Part shown: piece after piece, positions 12,334-25,060 of the stretch
Layout: each line of letters opens with the position of its first letter
Position numbering within the stretch: the stretch's first letter is position 1
Source of the DNA: Drosophila miranda
Lineage: Eukaryota > Arthropoda > Insecta > Diptera > Drosophilidae
Assembly (NCBI RefSeq): GCF_003369915.1
Contig: NC_046677.1
Coordinates: forward strand, 5,456,001 to 5,520,000
Length of the DNA: 64,000 nt
Reading direction: 5' to 3'
Notes under the pieces: model-generated
Databases searched by the model: none
The model's input: the letters and a program-made list of their open reading frames with translations, nothing else
Told to the model about the DNA's origin: nothing
Made by a program: the position numbers and the translations under genes

Positions 12334-15300
12334 TCAATGCCGACGCCAGAGACAACGCATGATAGCAAATTCAAAGAACAAAAGCACACTAACTCCAATA
12401 ACCGCAGAGTATACCCCTAGAATGAGAACTTCCTTCATTTGTATACGAGTCTTATCATCTTTGAAGGACTCCTCGGTGATCGGCTCATACGGAGTGGGTC
12501 CAAAGTAAAGGCTAACCAAGAGAATCGTTAGACTGACATTACAAATCCAAACGCAGGAGCGTTCAAGGCGTGTCATCGAATAGAGCGTATTGCGGCTTAG
12601 CCAGGGCCCCGTCATGGGGCTTATAAGAAACCAATTGAGGAAACGCTGTTCGAAACTGTTCCGGAAACGTCGCGTCCAGGATTGCACGGGCCTTGCATTT
12701 TCCGAGTGTGTGAAGTAGGGGGAATGAATGAAGGGCGTGTACCCCTCCACGATCCATCTCTCGACTATAAACAGTTGCTCCATATCATTCTCCAAATCGA
12801 CAATACTCACCGACCGGCAATACCAGCTCGGATACCGTCCATTCCGTTCAATGCCAAAGGCTAGGTGGCTGGGTATTTCAACGTTACCGCCGGGCAAGCT
12901 TATTTTATTGACGCTATGCCGTAGAAGAAGCGGTTTTTGCGGATCCTGTGTTATGACGTACGAGGACTGTTTCCCATTCATCGATTTGAAGTAGAATTTG
13001 ATGTTGGAAGTGGTCCCAGCAAATTCTTGAGCGCCTGTTTTGACCACTACAATCATATTCATTTTCGATTGAAATGTCATTTCATCCTTGAACCGCACAC
13101 GCTTTTGCTTGCACTGCAGGACCTGCAGATGCCGAAGCCGATGGACGATAAGACGACCGATATACGTAAGGAGTAAGAACAACAGCAGGAGGAATAGCAT
13201 CGCAAATAAGGCAAACATATACCAATTTGTCTCCAGTATGGGATAGGTCACTACCGTTATGTGTCGCTCGGCGGCAACGGGAAATATACGCGCGGCTAGC
13301 GATCCCAGGATGTTGCATGTGCATTCGACAAAAATGCCTTCCTCATTTTCTAATTTTGTGGTGCAATATTCTGTACTCCAACCTGGGTCCAACGAGCGAT
13401 TTGACCAAAAGTTACACAGATATGACTCAAGAAGAATCGAATAATCGATAAAATTTGTATTTGAATTCTGCAGAGTGTGGATGAAAATATAGATATTAGT
13501 TATCGTAAAGTATATTGTGAAAAATATTATTTATTAACAACTTTAAAGTATTCGAATAGGTCAATTCTAAAAATATATAAAAAATGAAAGAAAAAAAATA
13601 GAAATAATATAATATCAAATTCAAAAAGCTAAATAAATAATAAATAAATTTGAAAAATAGTAATAACATCTAAGTAAATACACAAAAATTTAAAAATAAT
13701 ACAGTAGAATCTCTCGAAAAATGTGATCACTTTGTTTTTCTGCATTCTGAAAAGTTTCAATTTCTAAAAAAATTGTTTCACTGAAAATTATAAAATAACA
13801 ATACATTGTTATATTTTATAACATTATTGATGCTTTTAAGGAACAACAGGAATTACATCGATAACAGATCCTTCTCTTACACTTATGTATGTCTAAAAAA
13901 TCGGCAGATAACATCTCCCTTCTGATTCAACTTTCTTGACATGTTCGAGAGACGTTATCTGTGTCAGCTTTCTTTTTTACATTTTTGTACATCTGTTTCT
14001 TTTCTTCTATTCTCACAGCTGTTTTATCTCGCTCACTTCCCCCATCCAAACTGCACGGGGAAGAGTGTGTGAGAAAGCAGCCAGTGCAATTAAATTTTTT
14101 TCTTCTAGATAAAAATGATCCAATCTAGATACGGCCATCTGCTAGAAATGGTAATTTTCTATGATTCTTGGTTTTTTTTTTTGTTTTATCCTTTCTTCAA
14201 AATTGTGAAGGCCACATTTTCGTCCTTTACGGTGGCGGAAAGAGAAAGATACACTCGTAAAAGTGTGATATAACTGGAACCTGGATACAAAATTTGGTTC
14301 CTCTAGCTCTTATAGTCTCTGAGATCTAGGAACTCACATTTTGTGTGAGTGCTAGAGAGAGACAAAGCGAGAGAGAATGAAATTGTTTTCTTAATTCTGG
14401 CTATAATAATTATACGATCTGGTTCAGATTTGGCAGTCTAGAAGATATGGTTATCCTTCACGATTCTGGGTTTTTTTTTTTTTTGATTTCTCGTATCTTT
14501 GAAATTGTGAATGCTACAGATCTTCGCCTTTTGTGGGGGCGGAAGTGGGCGGGGCGAAGATTTGATATATACTTGTAACAGTGACATATCACAAAAGTCC
14601 GGATATAAAATGTCGTTGCTCTAGCTCTTATAGTCTTTGAGCACTAGGCGCTCATAGGGACGGACAGACGGAAAGACGGACAGACAGACATGGCTCAATC
14701 GACTCGACTATTGATGCTGATCAAGAATATATACACTTTATGGGGTCGGAAACGATTCCTTCTGGACGTTACACACATCCATTTTTACTAAAAATCTAGT
14801 ATACCCCCAAACTCATTTAGAGTATCGGGTACAATAATATTTTAAAAATGTAAAAAAATAAGAATGAAATCGCATGTAATATAAAACCTCTGTTTTTCGA
14901 GCTTTTCTTACTTTTACTTTACTCGGCTTGCGTGGTCTATTATCATTTTGATCATCTTCGAGCTTATGCTCTCCACTGAGTACACCCACATAGGCAATGG
15001 AAGTGCCAGGGCAGTTGTTCGTCATCCAAATGCGTTTTCCCTTCATGTTTGGCGTTATGTGACAAGCTTTTTCCCTGATTTCGTGCATTTTTAGTTTTTG
15101 GTTCAAACTCATGAAAATAAGTATTTCCTCTGTGACATGAACGATGCGCACAGCCAACACGCTTTTCGACTTCAAGGGTATCTTATAGTAGTGTATTTGA
15201 GAATGACCCTCAATGGTGCTGTTGGCCATCCATTTAACGAACTCTGGATTCGCACTGAATTTGGAAATGTTCAAGTAATAATTCAACGGATTTTTAAGCG

Positions 15301-18300
15301 GTAAACGCGCTCCCATTGGGTAATTATTTTTGGGACTGTAGGCATGAACAATGAGTACATTTGTCTCCGATGGCAATGGCTCCGGATACCACCAGTACAT
15401 GTTGTGAACGTTCTGCTGCGATATGATCTGAAAGAGCACTGCGGGATCAGCCAGTAGGTCCCGCAGCTCCTTAAGGAGCTCCGCCGAAATGTGAACATGG
15501 AACATATCATCAACGGTATTTACAGTAATTTTTTCGATAGGTTCTATTACCTCTATTACATTCATTTGATAGGAAATGCCGCCCTGAAACGTGGACAGAG
15601 CCCTATCGTAGGGATGGTGTCGCTTGGTGCCGAGAACACCCAGATAGTATACACATTTATACAGATACCATGTTTCCAATAGCCACCAATTGACGCGATG
15701 CAGTGTGACCGGATCCAATTCTGCCTCAAGTTTCCTCTCTGCACCCAAACTCTGACCCATGTTACAATTTTCATCATGGGTTTTGCACTGTGCCGGCGGA
15801 TGCTTCTCCGTTCGCATGGCCAGTCTGAACATGAAAAATAAGTGATGATCGGTGAGCGCGTTGTACGCTGCCCGATGTAGCCATTCGATGTCTTGGATTA
15901 TCTGCTCGAATACCTGGCTCATTCGTGTAAATATTTGTGCAACCATGCCTGCTTCCTTATATTCCATGGGATTCAAACGGTCAATAACTTGACAGGCCAA
16001 CACTGAGAGCTGTTCGAGCTGTGCACCTGTTATTATGTTTCCCCTATCTAGGTGTTCGTAGACCACTCTGCCCTCGGATGGTGTTTCAATCCTCTGAATA
16101 GCCACCAGTGTCTTGACGTAGGCCTTATTCCATCTACCACGCGTCAACAAGTACGGCACCTCACTTATATAATTCTGCAGATCCGAAAGGTGCTTTAGCG
16201 TATTGTTTTCGTTATATTCACCTATTCTTTTGGTTTTAAGCACTGTGACCTTAAGTTGTACATCTATGCACATGTCAAGGTAATCGCATATAGATACATT
16301 TAACTCGTTGGTGGACGGTAGTGTCAATTTGTACAGTGGGTAGGGTACATTCGAATCGATGACGTTCATTGCGACTGTATACCTATATTGTAATGGTGGA
16401 TATTTCGTTTCGAAGTTTAGGCAAGGCACGTAAAAGTATGTACGGGCCTCCACTCCACTGAGTGGAAATATATGGCATTCTCCATTCTGTGGTCCATCGT
16501 TTCGTTTCATTATTAAATTCGCCGAACCCATGATCCCATCCTTCAGTATGATCACCAGTGTTATCAGCAGCTCCTCCACAGTATGTTGCGTTACAAGATT
16601 TTTAGATGTTGACACGGACCAACTTGTCGGATCCCCAGGAAATGTCAAATACCATCTATAGCGATAAATCTTTGAATCACAATCAACACATTCACCCGAC
16701 AAGTGGAAACTATCGATGGGGGCATACGTTTTCATTAAGCAATTTCGATGGCAAAGTATATGTGCCGTGATGGTACGATCCTTGACAACTTCCAACATTT
16801 GATATACCGTGGCATATACGCGGTAATCCATTCGCGAAACCATTGTCAAACTGAAGTTATAGAAACTGCCGAGTTGCAATGAATATGGTGGTATTATTAT
16901 CTTTTCCTCTGTGGAGTATTCCATTTCAGGATTATTGATTGAGGGTTTGTGTGCTTAGATAGTATTTATAATGCACTCACTAGTACTCATGTCTGGACGA
17001 CAGTACTTATTTTTCGGATCATCTACGCTGACACAGCCCCAAATGAATATCCTGGAATTATCTTCTGCTCGTGTCCTCGATCTGTCTCTACTTCTACTGG
17101 CATCCATCACAATCTCACGCTCGAAATTGACCCGACGATTCATGTTACCCCGGATTCTCGGTTCCGTTCGAGGTGCGAGCATTCGTACGTAACACTAAAT
17201 GGGATCTCAGATCATAATTTTGTATCGATCATCTCTCTGTAAATATTTACATACCCTTGCCACACAATTCACGCCATTTATAATTGCATTTACTCGCAAA
17301 ATAAACACAAATTTTCCGAGGTTTGGATTGTATTTATATTTCATCTTATACGGTGGTAGCTTGAGCGCAAGGCCTTTGGTGATACCCGCATGACCAATCA
17401 AATCTGGGTGTAGTAGCTAGATTTTAGTATGAATATTAATATTAAGAACAAATATTCATTACGTGTCTCTCTTATATCATAAAAGTTCCAATCCACATGA
17501 TCGTATTCAAAACTCTCGCATTCGTCTCCTAACTCGGCAAAGAATTGCAAATGACTCCGGGGTGAGACTTCTATAGGTTCATTGGGATCCTTGCAGAAAG
17601 GCAGATTAAACATCGGGTCACAAGTCATGGCTTTTGGGAATATTATTTTGATATCACGTCGTGCCTTACGTGCCAAATTTCTTTTTCGATTATTGAAGGC
17701 CGTAATGAGGATATAAACGTAACGCTGATGAGAGTTGAAGTAACTAGCATGCGTGTGATAGTAGTAGCCACTTCTGTACGGCAGCCTGGTAACACGAATG
17801 CCATACTTTCTCAAAATCGACGGCAAGTATTTGGTGTAACGCCAAGGATTTGGCTTACCGTTGGGCACAGTCACTATCTCATCGATCAGATAATCATTCG
17901 TATCGGCCGTCAAGGTCATTATAAATTTTTCATCGCCCAGGCTGGGCATCATGACGATAATGTGATAAAGTCTGCCATAAATCGGATGACGATTGAATTC
18001 CATGTGAGGTTCAAGGGGATACGTAATATTTCTACGTTTTCCTTGCCGTTTCCTCCTCCTGGAGAATGCTTTTTGGTTTTCCCGATAATCAAGGCTTTCA
18101 TTGTAGGCAGGATCCCAAAGTGTTTTGATTCTTTGCTCTTCATTATGAAATGGATTTCGCTTTGCAGGAAAGGTCTTCATGTTATTCTGGACCTCGTTAC
18201 TCCAAATCAAAAAGTTACGATATCTTTTGGGTATTTTTTGTACTTGCATGAAGCTGTGTGCCGATTGATTGGAGGTTGCTTCAATGGTATCCCCTTCAAG

Positions 18301-18393
18301 GTCCCATTGGCTTCCCTCATTTTGGGCTTTACCATGATACATAAACCACATCATCGATATCGATGTCATCATGAGGCACAGAAGTCTTTGCAT
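12334..18393 (-). CDS. Polycystin-1-like REJ/GPS/PLAT membrane protein, copy B
   Basis: Middle copy of the tandem array. Exons 18393-17463, 17403-17255, 17194-16981, 16908-14912 and 13467-12334 join in frame to 1474 codons plus stop. Every splice site matches its counterpart in copies A and C (donors GTAATG, GTATGT, GTGAGT, GTAAGA; last acceptor a CTGCAG). Domain order is the same: signal peptide, basic RRKR cluster, REJ-like ectodomain in exon 4, GPS-like cysteine motif at the start of exon 5, first membrane segment, PLAT domain, two final membrane segments, stop. The REJ part differs locally from both sisters where A and C have a Gly-Gly-Gln loop after the YRW motif (B has a Gly-Asp-Pro segment). 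Intron 4 (1444 bp) holds a DINE-1-like repeat almost identical at its 3' half to the one in copy A. An upstream block with TATA at 18769-18763 suggests its own promoter. No frame break is seen, so it should be functional. Confidence 0.85.
13990..14832. mobile_element. DINE-1-like element in intron 4 of copy B
   Basis: From about 14330 to 14832 it is nearly base-for-base identical to 7285-7790 in copy A, including the GACGGACA tract and right end. The left half is more decayed and lacks the CGAGGGGGAACGTTG start. The identity runs on into the neighbouring exon 4, so this half was copied with the gene rather than inserted independently. Confidence 0.7.
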
Positions 18394-18718
18394 AGTACAA
18401 ACTTCTCTAAAAATTTATCAATACTTGGAATCCATATTTGTGTAGACATTTGTTTTTGTCATATATTTCCAGTTGACTCAAGAGGCAATGCGAATGGGAA
18501 GCACCGGTCCAAAGGCCAAAAAAGCATACAAGTGCACTTCAAATACTAGTCCAGAAAGGAGAAATAGCCTGGTACAGCTGGTAATTTACACATCCCCACA
18601 ATTCTCAACGAGAGAGCAACAACGAACAAGACTTAACCCAGAGCTCCAATCATTTTTCCCACTCCAATTACCATTTTCATTTGCATTTACAAAATCCATT
18701 TAAATCAAATGAAATTAA

Positions 18719-18830
18719 GTCACAAAACACAGACACGGCAAGCAGGAAATTGTGTGCTGCATTTTTATAAGCCGCCGAAAACAACGGCAAGTATTCGACA
18801 ATAAACAAACATACTTTTATCTGTAATAAT
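18719..18830 (-). promoter_or_regulatory. Conserved upstream block with TATA box, copy B
   Basis: This is the counterpart of the copy A block. A minus-strand TATAAAA sits at 18769-18763, about 370 bp upstream of the copy B ATG. The words CACAGACACGGCAAGCAG and AGTATTCGACAATAAACAA are shared with the other two blocks. Confidence 0.5.
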
Positions 18831-18915
18831 AGGACTCAAATGCCAGGTGTTTAAAGGGCAAACATTTTTTGTGTGAGTGTGTTTGCGTTCTTGCTTTCCT
18901 TAAGCATTTTCCATT

Positions 18916-21900
18916 TCAATGCCGACGCCAGAGACAACGCATGATCGCAAATTCAAAGAACAAAAGCACACTGATTCCGATAACAACAGAATATGCCCCT
19001 AGGATGAGAACTTCCTTCAGTTTTAGACTAGTCTTTTGATCTTTGAGGGACTCCTCGATGACCGGCTCAAACGGAGAGGCTCCAAAGTAGAGACTGACCA
19101 AGAGAATCGTTAGACTGACATTACAAATCCAAACGCAAGAGCGTTCAAATCGTGTCATCGTATAGAGCGTATTGCGGCTTAGCCACGGCCCCGTCATGGG
19201 GCTGATCAAAAACCAATTGAGGAAACGCTGTTCGAAACTGTTCCGGAAACGTCGCGTCCAGGATTGCACGGGCCTTGCATTTTCCGAGTGTGTGAAGTAG
19301 GGGGAATGAATGAAGGGCGTGTGCCCCTCCTCGATCCATCTTTCGACTATAAAAAGTTGCTCCATATCATTCTCCAATTGGGCAATAGACACCGTCCGGC
19401 AATACCATCTCGGATACCGTCCATTCCGTTCGATGCCAAGGGCCAGACGGGTGGGTATTTGCACGCTATCGCCAGGCATGCTTATTTTATTGATACTATT
19501 CCGTACGAGACGTGGTCGCATCGGATCCTGTGATATCATGTACGAGGACTGTCTGCCATTGTACGATTTAAAGTAGAATTTGATGTTGGAAGTGGTTCCA
19601 GCGAACTCATGACCGCCAGTTTTGATCACTACAAGTATTGCCTTTTCCGGATTAAACGTCATGTCCTTCTTGAACCGTACATTCTTCTTCTGGCACTGCT
19701 GGATAGGCCGACGCACCAGGTCGCCCATACGACTGATATACGTAAGAAGTACCAACAAAAGCAGTAGGAGTAGCATCGCAAATAAGGCAAACATATACCA
19801 ATTTGTCTCCAGTATGGGAAAGACTAACACCGTAATATGTCGTTCGGCGGCAACGGGAAATATGCGCGCGGCTTGCGATCCGAGGATATCGCAGGTGCAT
19901 TCGACAAAAATGCCATCCCTATTTTCTAATTTTGTGGTGCAATATTCTGAACTCCAACCGGGGTTCAATGAGCGATTCAACCAAAAGTTACACTGATATG
20001 ACTCAAGGAGAATGGAATAGTTCAGGCCATTTTTAATTGATTTCTGCAGAATGTGGAAGAATACATAGATATTAGTTATCGTAAATTTATGTATGTTGAA
20101 AATATAACATTCAAGGATATGAGATAAATAAAAAAAAACACACATCAAATTTAAAAATAATTAAATTAAAAACTAAGAATAAATTTAAAAAAACTATCGG
20201 ACAATATCGGAAATAATCAATAAAGTAAACGAGGGGGAACGTTGGGAGTTGCTGCGGGAGCCGCAACTCTACATTTATACCCGACACTTAGTCAGTATGG
20301 CTCTCTTCCGGCAGACGGACAGACGGACGGACGGACAGACGGACAGACAGACTCGGTCGACTCGGCTATTGATGCTGATCAAGAATATATATATGTGTTT
20401 TTTGGGTGTTAGACATACCCACTTTCAATAAAACTCTAAGATACCTCTATACTTTCCGAGTTCCGGGTATCACAATTAAAAAATCAACGAAAAGTAAACT
20501 AAATAAAATTTTAAAAATTAAAAAAATCTATCGAAAAAATACAAAAGTATCTGAAATCTCAATTTGGTTCAAAATAGGAATGAAATCGATTAAGATCAGT
20601 AAAAAACAAACCTGTTTTTTTGAGCTTTTCGTACCTTTACTTGACTCCTCCTTGACGACTCGTCATGTCTATTATCATTGTGATCATCTTTGAGCATATG
20701 CTCTCTACTGAGTACACCCACATAGGCAATGGAAGTGCCAGGGCAGTTGTTCGTCATCCAAATGCGTTTTCCCTTCATGTTTGGCGTTATGTGGCAAGCG
20801 CTTTCTCTGATTTCGTGCATTTTTGGTTTTTTGTGCAAAGATATAAAAATAAGTGTGTCCTCTGTCACAAGAACGATGCGCACAGCCAACACACTTTTCG
20901 ATCTCAATTGTATCTTATAAACGTGTATGTGAGAGTGGCTCTCGATGGTGCTGTTTGCCATCCATTTGACGAACTCTGGATTCGCACTGAATTTGGAAAT
21001 GTTCAAGTAATAATTCAACGGATTTTTAAGCGGTAAACGCGCTCCCATTGGGTAATTATTTTTGGGACTGTAGGCATGAACAATGAGTACATTTGTCTCC
21101 GATGGCAATGGCTCCGGATACCACCAGTACATGTTGTGAACGTTCTGCTGCGATATGATCTGAAAGAGCACTGCGGGATCAGCCAGTAGGTCCCTTAGCT
21201 CCTTAAGGAGCTCCGCCGAAATGTGAACATGGAACATATCATCAATGGTATTTACAGTTATATTTTCGATAGGTTCTGTTACCTCTGTTACATTCATTTG
21301 ATAGGAAATGCCGCCCTGGAACATTGACAGAGCTCTATCGTAGGGATGATGTCGCTTGGTGCCGAGAACACCCAGATAGTATACACATTTGTACAGATAC
21401 CATGTTTCCAATAGCCACCAATTGATGCGCTTCAGGGTGACCGGATCCACATCCATCTCAAATTTCCTCTCTGCACCCAAACTCTGACCCATGTTACAAT
21501 TTTCATCATGAGTCTTGCACTGCGCCGGTGGATGCTTTTCCGTTCGCATGGCTAGTGTGGACACGAAAAAAAAGTGGTGCTCGGTGAGCGCGTTGTACGC
21601 TGCCCGATGTAGCCATTCGATGTCTTGGATTATCTGCTCGAACACCACGCTCATTCGAGTAAATATTTGAGCAACCATGGCTGCTTCTTTATAGTCCATG
21701 GGCATCAAACGGTCAATAACTTGACAGGCCAACACTGAGAGCTGTTCGAGCTGTGCACCCGTTATTATGGTTCCCCTGTCTAGGTATTCGTAGACCTCTG
21801 TGCCCTCGGCTGATGTTTTAATCTTCTGAATAGCCACCAGTGTCTTGACATAGGCCTTGTTCCATCTACCACGCGTCAACAAGTACGGCACCTCACTTAT

Positions 21901-24120
21901 ATAATTCTGCAGATCCGAAAGATGCTTAAGCGTATTGTTTGCGTTGTATTCACCTATTCTTTTGGTTTTAAGCACTGTGACCTTAAGTTGTACATCTATG
22001 CACATGTCAAGGTAATCGCATATCGATACATGTAACTCGTTGGTGGACGGTAGAGTCAATTTGAACAGTGGGTACGGTACATTCGAGTCGATGACTTTCA
22101 TTGCGACTGTATACCTAAATTGTAATGGTGGATATTTCGTTTCGAAGTTTAGGCAAGGCACGTAAAAGTATGTATGGGCCTCCACTCCACTGAGTGGATA
22201 TATATGGCATTCTCCATTCTGTGGTCCATCGTTTCGTACCAATAAGAAATGTGCCTCTCCGGAGACACCATTCCTTAGCACGATCTCCAGTCGTATCTTT
22301 AGCTTCGGCTCAGTATGCCGTGCTACAAGATTTCTAGATTTTGACTCTATTTTTGGCTGTCCCCCTGGCACTGTCACATACCATCTATAGAAATAAACCT
22401 CTGAATCACAATCGGCACATTCACCCGAAAAGTGGAAGCTGTCGATAGGGGCATACGTTTTCAGATAGCAATTACGATGGCAACGTATGTTTGGCGTGAT
22501 TGTACGTTGCTTGACAACTTCCAGCATTTGATATTCCGTGGCATAGACTCGGAAATCCATTCGCGAATACAATGTTAAACTGTAGTTATAGAAATTTCCC
22601 GGTTTCAGTGCATTTGGTGGTATTTTTATCTTTTCCTCTGTGGAGTATCGCATTTCAGGATTATTAATTGTGTTTGTGTGCTTAAGTAGTATTCGTAACG
22701 TACTCACTAGTACTCATTTTTGGACGGCAGTACTTATTTTTAGGATCATCTACGCTGACACAGCCCCAAAGGAATTTCCTGGAATAATCTTCCTTCCGTG
22801 CCCTCGATCTGTCTCTACTTTGACTGCCATCCATCACAATCTCACGTGCTGAATTGGCCCGTCGAAAAATGTTGCCCCGGATTCTTGGTTCCACTTGAAG
22901 TGCGACCATGCGTACATAACACTAAATGTGAAATCAGATTATCATTTGTGATCGATCATCTGTACGTAACTATTTACTTACCCTTGCCACACAATTCACG
23001 CCGTTTATAATCGCATTTACACGCAAGAGAAATAGAAAACGTACCAAACGTGGATAGTATTTAAATTTGATCTTATATGGTGGTATCTTGAGCACAAGGT
23101 CCTTGGTTATACCCGCATGACCAATCAGATCTGTGTGTGGTATATAGATATCAGCATGAACATTAATATTAAGAACAAAAATTTATTACGATTCTCGCTC
23201 ATATCGTAAAAATTCCAATCCACATGATCGTATTCAAAACTGTCGCATTCGTCTCCTAATTCGGCAAAGAATTGCAAATGACTCCGGGGTGAGACATCTA
23301 TAGGTTCATCGGGATTCTTGCAGAAGGGAAGGTTCAACATCGGATCACAACTCATGGATTTTGGAAATATTATTTTGATACCACGTCGTGCTTTGCGTGC
23401 CAAATGTTTTTTTCTATTCTTAAAAGCCCTAGTCATGATATACACGTAACGCTGATGAGAGTTGAAGTAACTAGCACGCGTGGGATAGTAGTAGCCACTT
23501 CTGTACGGCAGCCTGGTAACACGAATGCCATACTTTCTCAAAATCGACGGCAAGTTTTTGGTGTAACGCCAGGGATTTGGCTTACCGTTGGGTACAGTCA
23601 CTATCTCATCGATCAGATAATCATTCGTATCGGCCGCCAAGGTCAAAACAAATTTTTCAGTGCCTAGGCTGGGCATCATGACGACAATGTGATAGAGTTT
23701 GCCATAAGTGGGATGACGATTGAATTCCATATGATTTTCTAGGGGATACGTAATATTTTTACGTTTTCCTTGCCGTTTCCTCCTCCTGGAGAATGCTTTT
23801 TGGTTTTCCCGATAATCAAGGCTTTCATTGTAGGCAGGATCCCAAGGTGCTTTGATTCTTTGCTCTTCATTATGAAATGGATTTCGCTTTGCAGGAAAGG
23901 TCTTCATGTTATTCTGGACCTCGTTACTCCAATTCAAAAAGTTACGATATCTTTTGGGTATTTTTTGTACTTGCATGAAGCTGTGTGCCGATTGATTGGA
24001 GGTTGCTTCAATGTTATCCCCTTCAAGGTCCCATTGGCTTCCCTCATTTTGGGCTTTACCATGATACATAAACCACATCATCGATATCGATGTCATCATG
24101 AGGCACAGGAGTCTTTGCAT
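18916..24120 (-). CDS. Polycystin-1-like REJ/GPS/PLAT membrane protein, copy C
   Basis: First copy in the direction of transcription. Exons 24120-23190, 23130-22982, 22921-22708, 22637-20635 and 20043-18916 join to 1474 codons plus stop. Donors are GTAATA, GTAAGT, GTGAGT and a weaker GTACGA for exon 4. The signal peptide, RRKR cluster, REJ-like ectodomain, GPS-like motif, PLAT domain and three membrane segments are all present. Intron 4 is only 591 bp and contains a short, internally reduced DINE-like repeat (about 20229-20478), unlike the long elements in A and B, so this intron had a separate history. The reading frame was anchored on the ATG shared by all copies; a longer in-frame extension has no ATG. 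The 24.5 kb upstream block with TATA at 24502-24496 matches those of A and B. The function is inferred from domain order only. Confidence 0.85.
20229..20478. mobile_element. Short DINE-1-like element in intron 4 of copy C
   Basis: It has the complete left end (CGAGGGGGAACGTTG) and a recognisable right end (GATGCTGATCAAGAATATAT through a CCGGGTATC end), but the internal units are missing and the GACGGACA tract follows the left end almost at once. This is the internally deleted, about 250 bp form of the longer elements in copies A and B. Confidence 0.7.
20635..24120 (-). other. Small introns of copy C as a splice model for the array
   Basis: Introns 1-3 of the array are 59, 60-64 and 70-72 bp in the three copies. 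Intron 3 is read as starting at GTGAGT (22707 in copy C) and ending at the TTCCACAG or equivalent just before exon 4 (22638). An earlier AG would leave only about 27 bp, below the usual fly minimum. The 70-72 bp model keeps phase 1 in all copies. Confidence 0.65.
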
Positions 24121-24454
24121 TATACAAACTTCTCTCAAAATTTATAAATACTTGTTCCATATTTGTTTTTGTAATACATTTCCATTTGACTCAAGAGGCA
24201 ATGGGAATGTGAAGAGCAGGTGATCAAAGAGCCAAAAACAAAAAAAACGCTAAAATTGCAATTCAAATACGAGTCCAGAAAGGAACAAAAGTCTGGCACA
24301 GCTGGTAATTTATTGACCACACAACAGCATACAAAAGGACACATCCCCACAATTATCAACGAGTGAGCAATACAGAAAACGACTTAACGCAGAGCTCCAA
24401 TTTCCATTTCCATTCGCATTTACAAAATCCATTTAAATCAAATGAAATTAAGTC

Positions 24455-24590
24455 AAAAAACACAGACACGGCAAGCAGCAAATTGAGTGCTGAATTTTTA
24501 TAAACCACCAAAGACATCGACAAGTATTCGACAATAGACAATCATACTTTATTTACTATAAACTTTGCTCATGGCATGGCATAGTTCTTC
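24455..24590 (-). promoter_or_regulatory. Conserved upstream block with TATA box, copy C
   Basis: This is the counterpart of the copy A and B blocks. A minus-strand TATAAAA sits at 24502-24496, about 376 bp upstream of the copy C ATG. It shares the same flanking words with the other two blocks. It was read as a core promoter because it is kept in all three tandem genes. Confidence 0.5.
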
Positions 24591-24942
24591 TCTCTGTTCT
24601 GTTCCTTTAGATGGGTGATATGGGAGGCAAAAATTTCTTAAATTGTTCGAACAAATGAGAATGGAATGGTAGTAAATAGGAGTAAGAAAAAGCCAAGGCG
24701 ACAAACCATTTACAGGCCAGAGCGCACTTCGCATAAAAAACAGTGAGGAATGAGTCGAAAAAAAAACATATAGAAGATGTGTGTGTGTCTTTTCGACTGC
24801 TGAGAAAATACTCTTTCCGGAAATAGGTCTGCCAACAGCCTACGCATCCTAAAAGTATGCAATCAAAAAACGCGCTTATCTGACAAAAAAAATTATTAGA
24901 AGTCCGTGTGCTTAAATAGCAAAAAACGACCCGTTTTATTCT

Positions 24943-25060
24943 TTCGGACTATAATAATGATCCGATCGCTGCCAGATTCTACAATCGAGTAGATATGATT
25001 TTTCTGCATGATTCTGCTTTTACGTTTTTTTTTTATATACCAAATTGGGGTTGAAAATAG
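24943..25060. mobile_element. Worn DINE-1-like internal fragment
   Basis: The order of words ACTATAATAATGATCCGATC, AGATTCT, AGATATG and ATGATTCTGC matches the internal part of the long DINE-like elements (for example 7370-7440), with many substitutions and no ends. Confidence 0.4.

Noticed and set aside
17728-18549. Open plus-strand frame of about 270 codons opposite exon 1 of copy B
   Set aside because: It mirrors a minus-strand coding exon, and its counterparts in copies A and C are shorter or shifted. No signal or domain is seen.
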